The notes under the pieces were generated by a model. The model saw only the letters and a program-made list of their open reading frames with translations. It was not told the DNA's origin and made no database searches. A stretch of DNA of 64,000 nucleotides from contig NZ_FMDF01000145.1 in the NCBI RefSeq assembly GCF_900091955.1, forward strand, positions 1 to 64,000. Direction: 5' to 3'. A program made the translations under genes and the position numbers. The stretch is from Streptomyces sp. Ncost-T10-10d. GTDB lineage: Bacteria; Actinomycetota; Actinomycetes; Streptomycetales; Streptomycetaceae. Positions 1 to 8,076 of the stretch are shown here, in pieces (position 1 is the first letter of the stretch; every line of letters begins with the position of its first letter).

Positions 1-468
1 CGAGGACTCGCTCCCCCGTCCCACCCACTCATCGGCCCGGCCGATCAGCCAGTCCCTGCTGGGGACGACGAGCCCGGCCGGGGTGAAGGCGATCTTGCGC
101 AGCTCCGCTTGGCTGCCCGAGTCCTTCCGCCACAGTCCGCTGACGATGTCGACCGCCTCGGCGGGCGTGGCCGCGAACTCCAGGCCCGCGTAGACGGGGG
201 CGCACGAGTCGAGGCCCAGGTCCTGCGCGGAGAGGCGGCGCCCGAGCCGCCGGGTGAAGACCTCGGCGATCAGCGCGGGGGTGGTTCCGCGTGGCTGCTG
301 GCCGCGCAGCCAGCGGGTCACGGAGGTCTTGTCGTACCGCAGGTCGAGGCCGTGTTCCAGGCCGAGTTGGTCCACCCTGCGGGCGAGGCCGGCGTTGGAG
401 AAGCCGGCTTCGGTGATGAGCGAGGCGAGTCGGCGGTTGGGGGTGCGCTGCGGAGGTCGTTCCGACAT
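1..468 (-). CDS. Conserved Streptomyces helix-turn-helix-type regulator (3' end beyond window)
   Basis: The visible 156 codons begin MSERPPQRTPNRRLASLI and continue with SNAGLARRVDQLG and DKTSVTRWLRGQQPRG, a helix-turn-helix arrangement of the kind seen in XRE-like Streptomyces regulators. This is followed by a conserved region (APVYAGLEFAATPAEAVDIV, RDWLIGRADE). The start ATG is at 468. The gene runs off the left edge, so its length and C-terminal domain are unknown. It is divergent from lipB. A DNA-binding role is inferred from the N-terminus only. Confidence 0.75.
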   Translation of the reverse strand, partial: MSERPPQRTPNRRLASLITEAGFSNAGLARRVDQLGLEHGLDLRYDKTSVTRWLRGQQPRGTTPALIAEVFTRRLGRRLSAQDLGLDSCAPVYAGLEFAATPAEAVDIVSGLWRKDSGSQAELRKIAFTPAGLVVPSRDWLIGRADEWVGRGSESS

Positions 469-730
469 CAGCTGTACGGTCTCCTGCCTTCGGGGCCGGG
501 CGGGCAGCCCTCATGGACGGCGTGAATTTAGCGGCCTCTGCGGCGGCCGCAGCCACCTTCGCTTCACTTTCATCCGATCGTGTGAGGATTGTGGGTGGCG
601 CTGACGGGGACGACCTGCTGGGCCACCGCCCGGGGTCCGGTCGTACAGTGGCTCGGGGCTGATTCAGTGCATGGTGGCGTGGCTCCGGGCACCCCCGGCT
701 CCCGGCACCGCGAGTAGGGAGGCATCTGTC

Positions 731-1543
731 GTGACCGAGCTTCGGTTCGTCCGGCTGGGATTCGGCGAGGAAGCCGTCGACTACCAGGAGGCATGGCAGA
801 AGCAGCGCGAGGTGCACGCGGCCAGATTCGAGGACACCGTCCCGGACACCTGTCTGCTGCTGGAACACCCGCCCGTCTACACGGCGGGGCGGCGCACGAC
901 CGACAGTGAGCGCCCGCTGGACGGCACCCCGGTCATCGATGTGGACCGCGGCGGGAAGATCACCTGGCACGGTCCCGGACAGCTGGTCGGCTACCCGATC
1001 CAGAAGCTGCCCCGTCCGGTGGATGTCGTCGCGCATGTCCGCAGGCTGGAGGACGCGCTGATCCGTACCGCCGCCGAATTCGGGCTGGAGACCTCCCGGG
1101 TCGAGGGCCGCAGCGGGGTCTGGGTCCTCGGCGACCCGGTCGAGGACCGTCCGTCGATCGGCGGCCTCTCCCTCGACTTCGACCCGCGGCTGCAGGACGA
1201 GGAATTCGACCCGCGGCTGAACGGCCCCGAGTACGCCCCGTCCAACGCCGGGCAGCGCCGCGAGGACCGCAAGCTGGCCGCGATCGGCATCCGGGTGGCC
1301 AAGGGCGTGACCATGCACGGCTTCTCGCTCAATGTGAACCCTGACAACACCTGGTTCGACCGCATCGTGCCGTGCGGCATCCGGGACGCGGGCGTCACGT
1401 CCCTCGCGTACGAACTGGGTCGCGACATCGCGATCGCGGAGGTGCTCCCGGTCGTCGAGAAGCACCTCAAGGACGTCCTGGAGAACGCGCAGCTCGCCCC
1501 GCGCACCATCGAGCGCCCGTCGGATGCCGTGGCCACGGCGTGA
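731..1543 (+). CDS. lipB: Lipoyl(octanoyl) transferase LipB
   Basis: Transfers octanoate from octanoyl-ACP to lipoyl domains of E2 and H proteins in the cytosol, the first step of lipoate synthesis. The 270-residue product carries the family landmarks: RGGKITWHGPGQLVGYP, the catalytic lysine in KLAAIGIRV, HGFSLNVN, and the catalytic cysteine in IVPCGIRDAGVTSL. The GTG at 731 is chosen because GGGAGG lies 8 nt upstream; an upstream ATG in frame has no ribosome site and adds non-conserved residues. lipA follows 132 bp downstream, so the two steps of lipoate synthesis are adjacent. Confidence 0.95.
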   Translation: MTELRFVRLGFGEEAVDYQEAWQKQREVHAARFEDTVPDTCLLLEHPPVYTAGRRTTDSERPLDGTPVIDVDRGGKITWHGPGQLVGYPIQKLPRPVDVVAHVRRLEDALIRTAAEFGLETSRVEGRSGVWVLGDPVEDRPSIGGLSLDFDPRLQDEEFDPRLNGPEYAPSNAGQRREDRKLAAIGIRVAKGVTMHGFSLNVNPDNTWFDRIVPCGIRDAGVTSLAYELGRDIAIAEVLPVVEKHLKDVLENAQLAPRTIERPSDAVATA

Positions 1544-1675
1544 CAGTCTGGACTCCCTGCGGGGAATAGGCCCTGTCGGCCACAGGTTGGCCAGACGTAA
1601 AGCCGTTTGAACTACGGGCGTACCCTGGTGTTCGCCGAAGAATCCAATGCAGTGAAAGCAAAGGGGAGTGCCGGA

Positions 1676-2641
1676 GTGTCCGCTGTCGCACCCGACGGGC
1701 GCAAGATGCTGCGCCTTGAGGTCCGGAACAGCCAGACCCCCATCGAGCGCAAGCCCGAGTGGATCAAAACCCGGGCGAAGATGGGCCCCGAGTACAACCA
1801 GCTGCAGAAGCTCGTGAAGAGCGAGGGTCTGCACACGGTGTGCCAGGAGGCCGGCTGCCCCAACATCTTCGAGTGCTGGGAGGACCGCGAGGCCACGTTC
1901 CTCATCGGCGGCGACCAGTGCACCCGGCGCTGTGACTTCTGCCAGATCGACACGGGCAAGCCGCAGGCGCTGGACCGGGACGAGCCCCGCCGGGTCGGCG
2001 AGTCCGTCGTCACGATGGACCTGAACTACGCCACCATCACCGGCGTCGCGCGCGACGACCTGGAGGACGGCGGTGCCTGGCTGTACGCGGAGACCGTGCG
2101 CCAGATCCACGCACTGACCGCGGACCGGGAGGCCGGCCGCACCAAGGTCGAGCTGCTGATCCCCGACTTCAACGCGGTGCCCGAGCAGCTCGCCGAGGTC
2201 TTCTCCTCGCGTCCCGAGGTGCTCGCGCACAACGTCGAGACGGTGCCGCGGATCTTCAAGCGGATCCGCCCCGGTTTCCGTTACGAGCGCTCCCTGGAGG
2301 TCATCACGCGGGCCCGCGAGGCCGGCCTGGTGACCAAGTCCAACCTGATCCTCGGCATGGGCGAGACCCGCGAGGAAGTCAGCGAGGCGCTCCAGGATCT
2401 GTACGACGCGGGTTGCGAGCTCATCACGATCACGCAGTACCTGCGGCCCTCCGTGCGCCACCACCCGGTCGAGCGCTGGGTGAAGCCGCACGAGTTCGTG
2501 GAGCTCAAGGAGGAGGCCGACGAGATCGGCTACTCCGGCGTGATGTCCGGGCCGCTGGTCCGTTCCTCGTACCGCGCGGGCCGTCTTTTCCAGCAGGCGA
2601 TCGAGCGGCGTGACGCCGTCGCGGCGGCGCCCGCTGTGTGA
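1676..2641 (+). CDS. lipA: Lipoyl synthase LipA (radical SAM)
   Basis: Inserts two sulfurs into protein-bound octanoyl groups to make lipoyl cofactors. The 321-residue protein has both iron-sulfur binding sets: the auxiliary cluster cysteines in CQEAGCPNIFEC (about residues 59-70) and the radical-SAM motif CTRRCDFC (about 82-89). It ends with the conserved SYRAG segment. Start GTG 1676 is preceded by GGGGAG at 8 nt and gives the usual family length; a longer in-frame reading from 1607 lacks a ribosome site. It forms a pathway pair with lipB just upstream. Confidence 0.95.
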   Translation: MSAVAPDGRKMLRLEVRNSQTPIERKPEWIKTRAKMGPEYNQLQKLVKSEGLHTVCQEAGCPNIFECWEDREATFLIGGDQCTRRCDFCQIDTGKPQALDRDEPRRVGESVVTMDLNYATITGVARDDLEDGGAWLYAETVRQIHALTADREAGRTKVELLIPDFNAVPEQLAEVFSSRPEVLAHNVETVPRIFKRIRPGFRYERSLEVITRAREAGLVTKSNLILGMGETREEVSEALQDLYDAGCELITITQYLRPSVRHHPVERWVKPHEFVELKEEADEIGYSGVMSGPLVRSSYRAGRLFQQAIERRDAVAAAPAV

Positions 2642-2658
2642 ATCCGAGCACAAGAAGC

Positions 2659-2783
2659 TACCGATCGGTAATAGCTGATTCGACGCGGCCCCTACGCTCC
2701 CCGCAGGTCGGGGGCGCGTATGGGCCGCGTCGGCGTGCGCTGCGCCCATATCAAGGTTTCATTGGTGTTTGACCGACCGGTCA
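2659..2783. promoter_or_regulatory. Two operator-like palindromes downstream of lipA
   Basis: TACCGATCGGTA at 2659-2670 is a perfect 12-bp palindrome. TGACCGACCGGTCA at 2770-2783 is a near-perfect one of similar composition. They flank the lipA hairpin and lie upstream of the small gene at 2971. They resemble TetR-type operators, but no cognate regulator is adjacent, so function is speculative. Confidence 0.25.
2681..2732 (+). terminator. Terminator-like hairpin after lipA
   Basis: CGACGCGGCCC (2681-2691) pairs with GGGCCGCGTCG (2722-2732), and an inner CCCC/GGGG stem fills the loop. It sits 40 nt after the lipA stop and has no strong T run, as is usual in high-GC genomes. Confidence 0.55.
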
Positions 2784-2970
2784 TGCGCTGGTAACACCGA
2801 GCAATGACGCTGGGTGCAACGGCGCAGCGACTCTGCGGGCCGCTGCCACCCCTGCTCCCCGCACCCAGCGCACACCACCCACTTCGCGCAACGCAGTCCC
2901 GGGCAGATCGGCCCGGGCAGCTGAGTCCACGCAACTCAGTCCGCACATCCGCTCCGAGGAGATTTCCACG

Positions 2971-3171
2971 ATGCAGGCCGTGCCGGTACGCGCCACCGCC
3001 ATCCCTTCCGTCACCGATGCTCTCCGTGCCGTCGAGTCGCTGCTGCTGAGCAGCGGCCAGCGCACCGCCCGCCGCAACGCCTGGACAGCCGTCCTGGAGG
3101 ACCGGCGCCGGGCCAAGGACCGGGTCGAGGCCGAGTACGTACTGGAGGCCGCGGCCAACCACCGTTCCTGA
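2971..3171 (+). CDS. Small conserved protein between lipA and the DUF4191 gene
   Basis: A 66-residue protein (starts MQAVPVRATAIPSV, ends EYVLEAAANHRS) with a GAGGAG ribosome site 9 nt before ATG 2971. Its position between lipA and the DUF4191 gene matches, to my recollection, a small conserved hypothetical gene in other Streptomyces (SCO2195-like). It is charged and helical, with no signal peptide or membrane segment. The function is unknown; codon use and the ribosome site support a real gene. Confidence 0.7.
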   Translation: MQAVPVRATAIPSVTDALRAVESLLLSSGQRTARRNAWTAVLEDRRRAKDRVEAEYVLEAAANHRS

Positions 3172-3190
3172 GCCACGTAAACTTCCGTAC

Positions 3191-3898
3191 ATGGCGAGGA
3201 AGGCAAACACTGAAGGCGCGGACAGCGCCGAGAACGCGGGGCGACTCAAGCAGATCGCCCTGACCTACAAGATGACCCGGCGGACCGACTCCAAGATCGG
3301 TCTTGTCGTCGCGGGTGTGGGAATCGTCACCTTCGGTGTCCTCCTCGCGGTCGGTTTCCTGATCGGCCACCCGATCTACCTGGGCATCCTGGGCTTCGTG
3401 CTGGCCCTCCTCGCGATGGCGATCGTCTTCGGACGGCGTGCCGAGCGCGCGGCCTTCGGGCAGATGGAGGGACAGCCGGGCGCTGCGGCGGCAGTGCTGG
3501 ACCGGGTGGGCCGTGGCTGGACCACGACCCCTGCGGTCGCGATGAACCGCAGCCAGGACGTCGTCCACCGCGCCGTGGGCAAGGCGGGCATCGTCCTGGT
3601 CGGCGAGGGCAACCCGAACCGGGTGAAGCTGTTGCTCGCGGCCGAGAAGAAGAAGATGGCGCGCATCCTGGTCGATGTGCCGGTGCACGACATCGTCGTC
3701 GGCAACGACGAGGGCCAGGTGCCGCTCAAGAAGGTGCGCACCAAGATGCTGAAGCTGCCGCGCGTCCTGACCGGCCCGCAGGTGACGGCCGCCAATGACC
3801 GGCTGCGCGCGATGGGCGACCTGATGAGCAACATGCCGCTGCCCAAGGGCCCGATGCCGAAGGGCATGCGGATGCCGCGCGGCGGAAAGATGCGCTGA
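3191..3898 (+). CDS. DUF4191 family membrane protein
   Basis: A 235-residue protein with two adjacent membrane segments at about residues 36-80 (IGLVVAGVGIVTFGVLLAVGF; YLGILGFVLALLAMAIVFG). They are followed by a cytosolic domain containing NRSQDVVHRAVG and GEGNPNRVKLLLAAEKKKMAR, then a basic MPKGMRMPRGGK tail. This layout is that of the actinobacterial DUF4191 family, whose function is unknown. It is 20 bp behind the small gene at 2971 and ends before a strong bidirectional terminator. Confidence 0.85.
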   Translation: MARKANTEGADSAENAGRLKQIALTYKMTRRTDSKIGLVVAGVGIVTFGVLLAVGFLIGHPIYLGILGFVLALLAMAIVFGRRAERAAFGQMEGQPGAAAAVLDRVGRGWTTTPAVAMNRSQDVVHRAVGKAGIVLVGEGNPNRVKLLLAAEKKKMARILVDVPVHDIVVGNDEGQVPLKKVRTKMLKLPRVLTGPQVTAANDRLRAMGDLMSNMPLPKGPMPKGMRMPRGGKMR

Positions 3899-3930
3899 CG
3901 CTTCCGTCGCCCGTATCCGCTGTACGCACG

Positions 3931-3975
3931 AAGAGGGCGGGTTGCGAACCGGTTCGGTTCGCAACCCGCCCTCTT
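3931..3975. terminator. Bidirectional terminator, 21-bp perfect stem
   Basis: Arms 3931-3951 and 3955-3975 are exact reverse complements (AAGAGGGCGGGTTGCGAACC plus one base) around a GTT loop. It lies between the convergent DUF4191 gene and RDD gene, so it can serve both strands. Confidence 0.85.
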
Positions 3976-4005
3976 CTCATGCCGTGCGCGGTATCCGTCC
4001 CCGGC

Positions 4006-4473
4006 TCAGATACGCACCTGAACAGCGCGGGCCAGCCGGTCGTGCAGACCCCGGCCGTCGCGGTCCCAGACCAGAGCCGGAATCGCCACGCAGAGCAGCA
4101 CACTCCGGACGATCACCCGGCCGAAAGTGAGCCGGCCACCGTTCTCGGCGACGACCCTGATGCCCAGGAGTCGCTTGCCGGGCGTGCAGCCGATGGTCCC
4201 GACGGTGAGCACACTCAGCACGAGAAAGACGCCGAGCGCCCAGTTCCCGGCCGCCTGCTGGTCACCGCGAGCGAACAGCCCGTATGCGATCACCATGCAC
4301 AGGACCCAGTCGATGAAGAGCGCACCGAAGCGCCGGCCGAGCGGCGCCACGGATCCCGGCCCGTGCTCGGGCAGACCGAGCCGCTTGCCCCGGTGGCCGA
4401 AGTCGGCCCCCATCTCCTCGGCGGCCGCGCGCGGCCCGGAGAGCCACGATCCGATTGCTTGCCTGTTGTCCAC
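4006..4473 (-). CDS. RDD family membrane protein
   Basis: A 155-residue integral membrane protein of the RDD family. It shows RRFGALFIDWVLCMVIAYGL (first membrane helix with the Arg/Asp signature), a second helix NWALGVFLVLSVLTVGTIG followed by CTPGKRLLGIRVV, and a terminal RDGRGLHDRLARAV. The start is taken as GTG 4473 (VDNRQAIGSWLSGPR), where the conserved Streptomyces N-terminus begins; the frame remains open further upstream. Substrate or role is unknown. It is divergent from glnA. Confidence 0.85.
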   Translation of the reverse strand: MDNRQAIGSWLSGPRAAAEEMGADFGHRGKRLGLPEHGPGSVAPLGRRFGALFIDWVLCMVIAYGLFARGDQQAAGNWALGVFLVLSVLTVGTIGCTPGKRLLGIRVVAENGGRLTFGRVIVRSVLLCVAIPALVWDRDGRGLHDRLARAVQVRI

Positions 4474-4591
4474 CCGACCACGGTACTGCGCCCGACTGCG
4501 CACCCTGCCGGGCGGGGGCCGCTGCGGGCTGTCGCCCGGCAGGGACGAGGGCCCCGGACCGGCCACGAGGTGCCGCTCACACCCGGCTCGG

Positions 4592-4629
4592 TTAACTTCT
4601 GCGAAACAAATGGGTCATGCTTGAGAAAT
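4592..4629 (+). promoter_or_regulatory. GlnR box upstream of glnA
   Basis: TTAAC (4592), GAAAC (4603), GTCAT (4614) and GAAAT (4625) are each separated by exactly 6 nt. This is the gTnAc-n6-GaAAc-n6-gTnAc-n6-GaAAc architecture known for the nitrogen regulator GlnR. It ends 97 bp before the glnA start codon, so nitrogen-dependent activation by GlnR is expected. Confidence 0.85.
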
Positions 4630-4726
4630 CCGGTCTGCCTATGGTCGGGTCCAGCGTGTGCCACCGCACTGGCCGCACCACGAGCTACAACCCCGTCCCT
4701 CCCGGGCCGGGAGTAGGAGGAGTTGG

Positions 4727-6136
4727 ATGTTCCAGAACGCCGACGACGCGAAGAAGTACATCGCCGACGAAGACGTCAAGTTCATCGATGTCCGGTTCTG
4801 CGACCTGCCCGGTGTGATGCAGCACTTCACCATCCCGGCGGCGGCCTTCGACCCGACCGAGGAGCTCGCCTTCGACGGCTCGTCGATCCGCGGCTTCCAG
4901 GCCATCCACGAGTCCGACATGGCGCTGCGCGCGGACCTGTCGACCGCCCGCGTCGACCCGTTCCGCCGCGACAAGACCGTCAACATCAACTTCTTCATCC
5001 ACGACCCGATCACGGGCGAGCAGTACAGCCGTGACCCGCGGAACGTGGCCAAGAAGGCCGAGGCTTACCTCACCTCCACCGGCATCGCCGACACCGCGTA
5101 CTTCGGCCCCGAGGCCGAGTTCTACGTGTTCGACAACGTCCGCTTCCAGACCTCGGCGAACGAGTCCTTCTACCACATCGACTCCGAGGCCGGCGCCTGG
5201 AACACCGGGTCGGAAGAGAACAACCGCGGCTACAAGGTCCGCTACAAGGGCGGCTACTTCCCGGTCCCGCCGGTCGACCACTTCGCCGACCTGCGTGCCG
5301 AGATCTCCCTGGAGCTGGACAAGAACGGCCTCCAGGTCGAGCGCCAGCACCACGAGGTCGGCACCGCGGGCCAGGCCGAGATCAACTACAAGTTCAACAC
5401 GCTGCTCGCCGCGGCCGACGACCTGATGCTCTTCAAGTACATCGTGAAGAACGTCGCCTGGCGCAACGGCAAGACCGCCACCTTCATGCCGAAGCCGATC
5501 TTCGGCGACAACGGCTCGGGCATGCACGTCCACCAGTCCCTGTGGGCCGGCGGCGACCCGCTGTTCTACGACGAGCAGGGCTACGCGGGCCTCTCGGACA
5601 TCGCCCGCTACTACATCGGCGGCATCCTCAAGCACGCCCCGTCGCTGCTGGCCTTCACCAACCCGACGGTGAACTCGTACCACCGCCTGGTCCCCGGCTT
5701 CGAGGCCCCGGTCAACATGGTGTACTCGCAGCGCAACCGCTCGGCCGCCATGCGTATCCCGATCACGGGCTCGAACCCGAAGGCCAAGCGCGTCGAGTTC
5801 CGCGCCCCGGACCCGTCGTCCAACCCGTACCTCGCCTTCTCCGCTCTGCTGATGGCCGGCCTCGACGGCATCAAGAACAAGATCGAGCCCGCCGAGCCGA
5901 TCGACAAGGACCTGTACGAGCTGGCTCCCGAGGAGCACGCGAACGTCCAGCAGGTCCCGACCTCCCTCCCGGCCGTCCTGGACGCGCTGGAGGCGGACAA
6001 CGAGTACCTGCAGGCCGGTGGCGTCTTCACGTCCGACCTGATCGAGACGTGGATCGACTTCAAGCGCACCAACGAGATCGCTCCGATCCAGCTGCGTCCG
6101 CACCCGCACGAGTTCGAGCTGTACTTCGACATTTAA
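4727..6136 (+). CDS. glnA: Glutamine synthetase I (GlnA)
   Basis: Makes glutamine from glutamate, ammonia and ATP as a cytosolic dodecamer. The 469-residue length is typical of actinobacterial GSI. Motifs seen include FDGSSIRGF, EAEFYVF, the metal/ATP-site segment NGSGMHVHQS, NRSAAMRIP, and the adenylylation-region tyrosine in KDLYELAPEE. ATG 4727 follows a strong GGAGGAG. Expression is probably GlnR-controlled through the box at 4592. Its last codons overlap the proposed attachment core of the adjacent integrative element, so the stop codon used here (TAA) and the terminator are probably supplied by the element. Confidence 0.97.
   Translation: MFQNADDAKKYIADEDVKFIDVRFCDLPGVMQHFTIPAAAFDPTEELAFDGSSIRGFQAIHESDMALRADLSTARVDPFRRDKTVNINFFIHDPITGEQYSRDPRNVAKKAEAYLTSTGIADTAYFGPEAEFYVFDNVRFQTSANESFYHIDSEAGAWNTGSEENNRGYKVRYKGGYFPVPPVDHFADLRAEISLELDKNGLQVERQHHEVGTAGQAEINYKFNTLLAAADDLMLFKYIVKNVAWRNGKTATFMPKPIFGDNGSGMHVHQSLWAGGDPLFYDEQGYAGLSDIARYYIGGILKHAPSLLAFTNPTVNSYHRLVPGFEAPVNMVYSQRNRSAAMRIPITGSNPKAKRVEFRAPDPSSNPYLAFSALLMAGLDGIKNKIEPAEPIDKDLYELAPEEHANVQQVPTSLPAVLDALEADNEYLQAGGVFTSDLIETWIDFKRTNEIAPIQLRPHPHEFELYFDI
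6124..6132. other. Candidate attL core within the last codons of glnA
   Basis: CTTCGACAT encodes the conserved FD(I) end of GlnA and recurs at 19674. It lies on the 3' side of the integrase gene, the usual position of att in AICEs. No tRNA gene is visible on either side. Confidence 0.6.
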
Positions 6137-6183
6137 GAACGCCGCAGGTCAGAGCAGGTTTCCGCTCGCCTGGGCCGCCTGTG

Positions 6184-6234
6184 GGCCGTCGGCCGTGTTC
6201 TTCCCCTCTCGGAAGACACGGCCGACGGCCTTTT
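6184..6234 (+). terminator. Rho-independent terminator between glnA and int
   Basis: GGCCGTCGGCCGTGT (6184-6198) and ACACGGCCGACGGCC (6216-6230) form a perfect 15-bp stem followed by TTTT. By the att model it belongs to the element and replaces the original glnA terminator. Confidence 0.9.
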
Positions 6235-6247
6235 CTGCGGACTGCGC

Positions 6248-7516
6248 TCAGGCCGCGGCAGCCGACGCCCCGCCGGAACCCTCGTTGTCTGCGTCCGTGC
6301 CGAACGCCGCGTCGATGGCCTTCCGGGCGCGATCCTGGCTGTTCGGCATCAGGTGCGTGTACGTGCGCAGCGTAAAGCCCGGATCCGAGTGACCGAGGTA
6401 CTCGGCAAGCGCCTTGATGTTCTCCCCCGCGTCCAGGAGTACCGACGCGTAGTAGTGCCGCAACGCGTGCATCCCGTGCTCACGCGACTGCTTGAACCGC
6501 TCTCCCGCCAGGCGCTCCGGGATGACTCCCGCAGAGACCAGCGCCGGTTTCCAGAGGTACATGTTGAAGTAGTTCCGATTCAGCGCCTTCCGCTCGCGCG
6601 AGTAGAACATGAGCGTGGCGGTGACGGGCGGCCCGTCGGGGGTCTTCCATGGCAGCGTGACTTCGATGGGTGGGCGCAGGGTGACGTGCGCAGCCAGCGC
6701 ATAGGACACCGAGTTGGGCAGCGGCACGTCGCGAAGCTTGCCGCCCTTGGGTGGAGCGAAGACCAGGTGCGGGCCAACCATCTTGACTTGCCGGTTGACG
6801 TGCACGACGCCCCCGAGGAAGTCGACTTCATCGACGGCCAACCCGAAGATCTCACCTTGCCGCAACCCGCAGCCCGCACCCACATCCACGGCCCTGCCGT
6901 ACTGCGCCGGCAGAGCATCTCTGACCGCGAGAACACGCTCGCGGGTCCACGGCTTGAGCTTCCTTGCGTCCACTTTCGGCGCGCGCACCGATCCGGCGCG
7001 GCACGGGTTTCGAGCAATGATTCCGTCGTCGACTGCCGCACCGAACACAGCGGAGACATTGGCGAAGATGACGCGCTGATATGACGACGCGATCCCGGAG
7101 TCTTTGAGCGTCCGGGCCCACGTGCGGATGTGGCCGGGCTGGAAGGCACTGAGGGACCGCGACCCGATGTGTGGGAAGGCATGCAGCCGAAACCGCAGCT
7201 CCATGGCCACGATGGTGGCGGCGTCCGTCGTCTGCGAAGCGAGCCACTGAGTGGCGAACTGCTGAAACGTCACCTTCCCCGCTGACGGGTCGACGTACTG
7301 GCCGCGCGTCATGTCGGCCGCGATCTGCGTGAGCCACGATTCGGCGAGCCGCTTCTGCTTGTCGGGGAAGGAGCGGCTGCGCTCGCTCCCGTCCGGCGCC
7401 ACGTAGCGCGCGCGGTAGCGCATGCCCGTTCCGTAGCGCTCGGTCTTGACTCGGGTGGTCTTGCCTCCCGGATTGGTTTCGGACTTGTACCAGCGGTCTT
7501 GGATGTGGCCTGCCAA
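6248..7516 (-). CDS. int: Tyrosine site-specific integrase
   Basis: A 422-residue phage-type integrase that would carry out element integration and, with the excisionase, excision. The N-terminus (MAGHIQDRWYKSE, GMRYRARYVAPDG) is the usual Streptomyces AICE form. A SAM-like core-binding domain covers about residues 75-175. The catalytic domain shows the first Arg in AGCGLRQGEIFGL, then HALRHYYAS (H-x-x-R), LGHSDPGFT and the nucleophilic tyrosine in RTYTHLMP. It is convergent with glnA and sits next to the proposed attL. xis lies 73 bp upstream. Confidence 0.95.
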   Translation of the reverse strand: MAGHIQDRWYKSETNPGGKTTRVKTERYGTGMRYRARYVAPDGSERSRSFPDKQKRLAESWLTQIAADMTRGQYVDPSAGKVTFQQFATQWLASQTTDAATIVAMELRFRLHAFPHIGSRSLSAFQPGHIRTWARTLKDSGIASSYQRVIFANVSAVFGAAVDDGIIARNPCRAGSVRAPKVDARKLKPWTRERVLAVRDALPAQYGRAVDVGAGCGLRQGEIFGLAVDEVDFLGGVVHVNRQVKMVGPHLVFAPPKGGKLRDVPLPNSVSYALAAHVTLRPPIEVTLPWKTPDGPPVTATLMFYSRERKALNRNYFNMYLWKPALVSAGVIPERLAGERFKQSREHGMHALRHYYASVLLDAGENIKALAEYLGHSDPGFTLRTYTHLMPNSQDRARKAIDAAFGTDADNEGSGGASAAAA

Positions 7517-7589
7517 GGGGTGCTCCTGCGGTTATGCGGCAGGGGCACGGCCCGTGTGGGTCGTGCCCCTGCGGTGGTGGCGGGTTTGG

Positions 7590-7811
7590 TTAGGCGGCGT
7601 CGGCTTCGATGCGAGTGCCAATCCAGGCGTGGACGGCTTCGGGGGCGTAGCGCAGGTGCTTGCCGATGCGGAATCCGGGCGGTCCGGTGCGCTTTTTACG
7701 CCAGGCGTAGACGGTTTCCAGCGGGACCGAGAACAGGTCGGCGATGTCCTCCGGAGTGAGGTAGCGGTCGGGGAGTCCAGCGCGGAGCGTTGTCCTGATG
7801 GCGGTCGCCAT
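7590..7811 (-). CDS. xis: Excisionase / MerR-like helix-turn-helix protein
   Basis: A 73-residue protein with the HTH_17 layout: YLTPEDIADLFSVPLETVYAWRKKRTGPPGFRIGKHLRY followed by AVHAWI. Such proteins next to integrase genes direct excision by bending att DNA. Length, fold signature and position immediately upstream of int all fit. The start ATG 7811 lies just beyond the iteron-rich region. Confidence 0.88.
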   Translation of the reverse strand: MATAIRTTLRAGLPDRYLTPEDIADLFSVPLETVYAWRKKRTGPPGFRIGKHLRYAPEAVHAWIGTRIEADAA

Positions 7812-7863
7812 TCGGCCTCTCCTTGATGGCGGGGTTGGGGGTTTCGGCCCCCTTCTGCTAGGT

Positions 7864-8076
7864 CCGCTACATCCGCTTCACCGCTACATCGCAGGTCAGC
7901 AGGGTGTTTTCTGTAGCGGGTCGTGCGGATGTAGCGGCTACGACCGCTACCGGCCGCCCGGTGGGTGGTGCGGCCGGTAGCGGTGGTGCGGGTGTTGTAG
8001 CCGCTACATCGAGGCGGGTCCGCTACGCGGGGATGGCCTCTGAGCTGGGCTGTAGCGGCTGAAGCGCTTGTAGCGG
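7864..8076. repeat. Iteron-like CCGCTAC(ATC) repeats, candidate replication origin
   Basis: Ten copies of CCGCTAC or its complement occur in 213 bp: 7864, 7881, 7913, 7931, 7944, 7977, 8001, 8020, 8052, 8070. Four are extended to CCGCTACATC (7864, 7881, 7928 inverted, 8001). The array spans the gap between xis and the DUF3631 gene and enters the latter's 3' end. Direct and inverted copies next to replication genes suggest Rep-binding sites, but this is unproven. Confidence 0.55.

Noticed and set aside
29..2749. 906-codon minus-strand open frame across lipB and lipA
   Set aside because: It is antisense to two clearly conserved genes; composition is Arg/Ala/Gly-rich without any family motif. 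It arises from high third-position GC.
6137..6247. tRNA gene as integration site of the AICE
   Set aside because: No cloverleaf or T-loop sequence is visible between glnA and int or near 19.6 kb; the only repeat at both ends is in the glnA tail.
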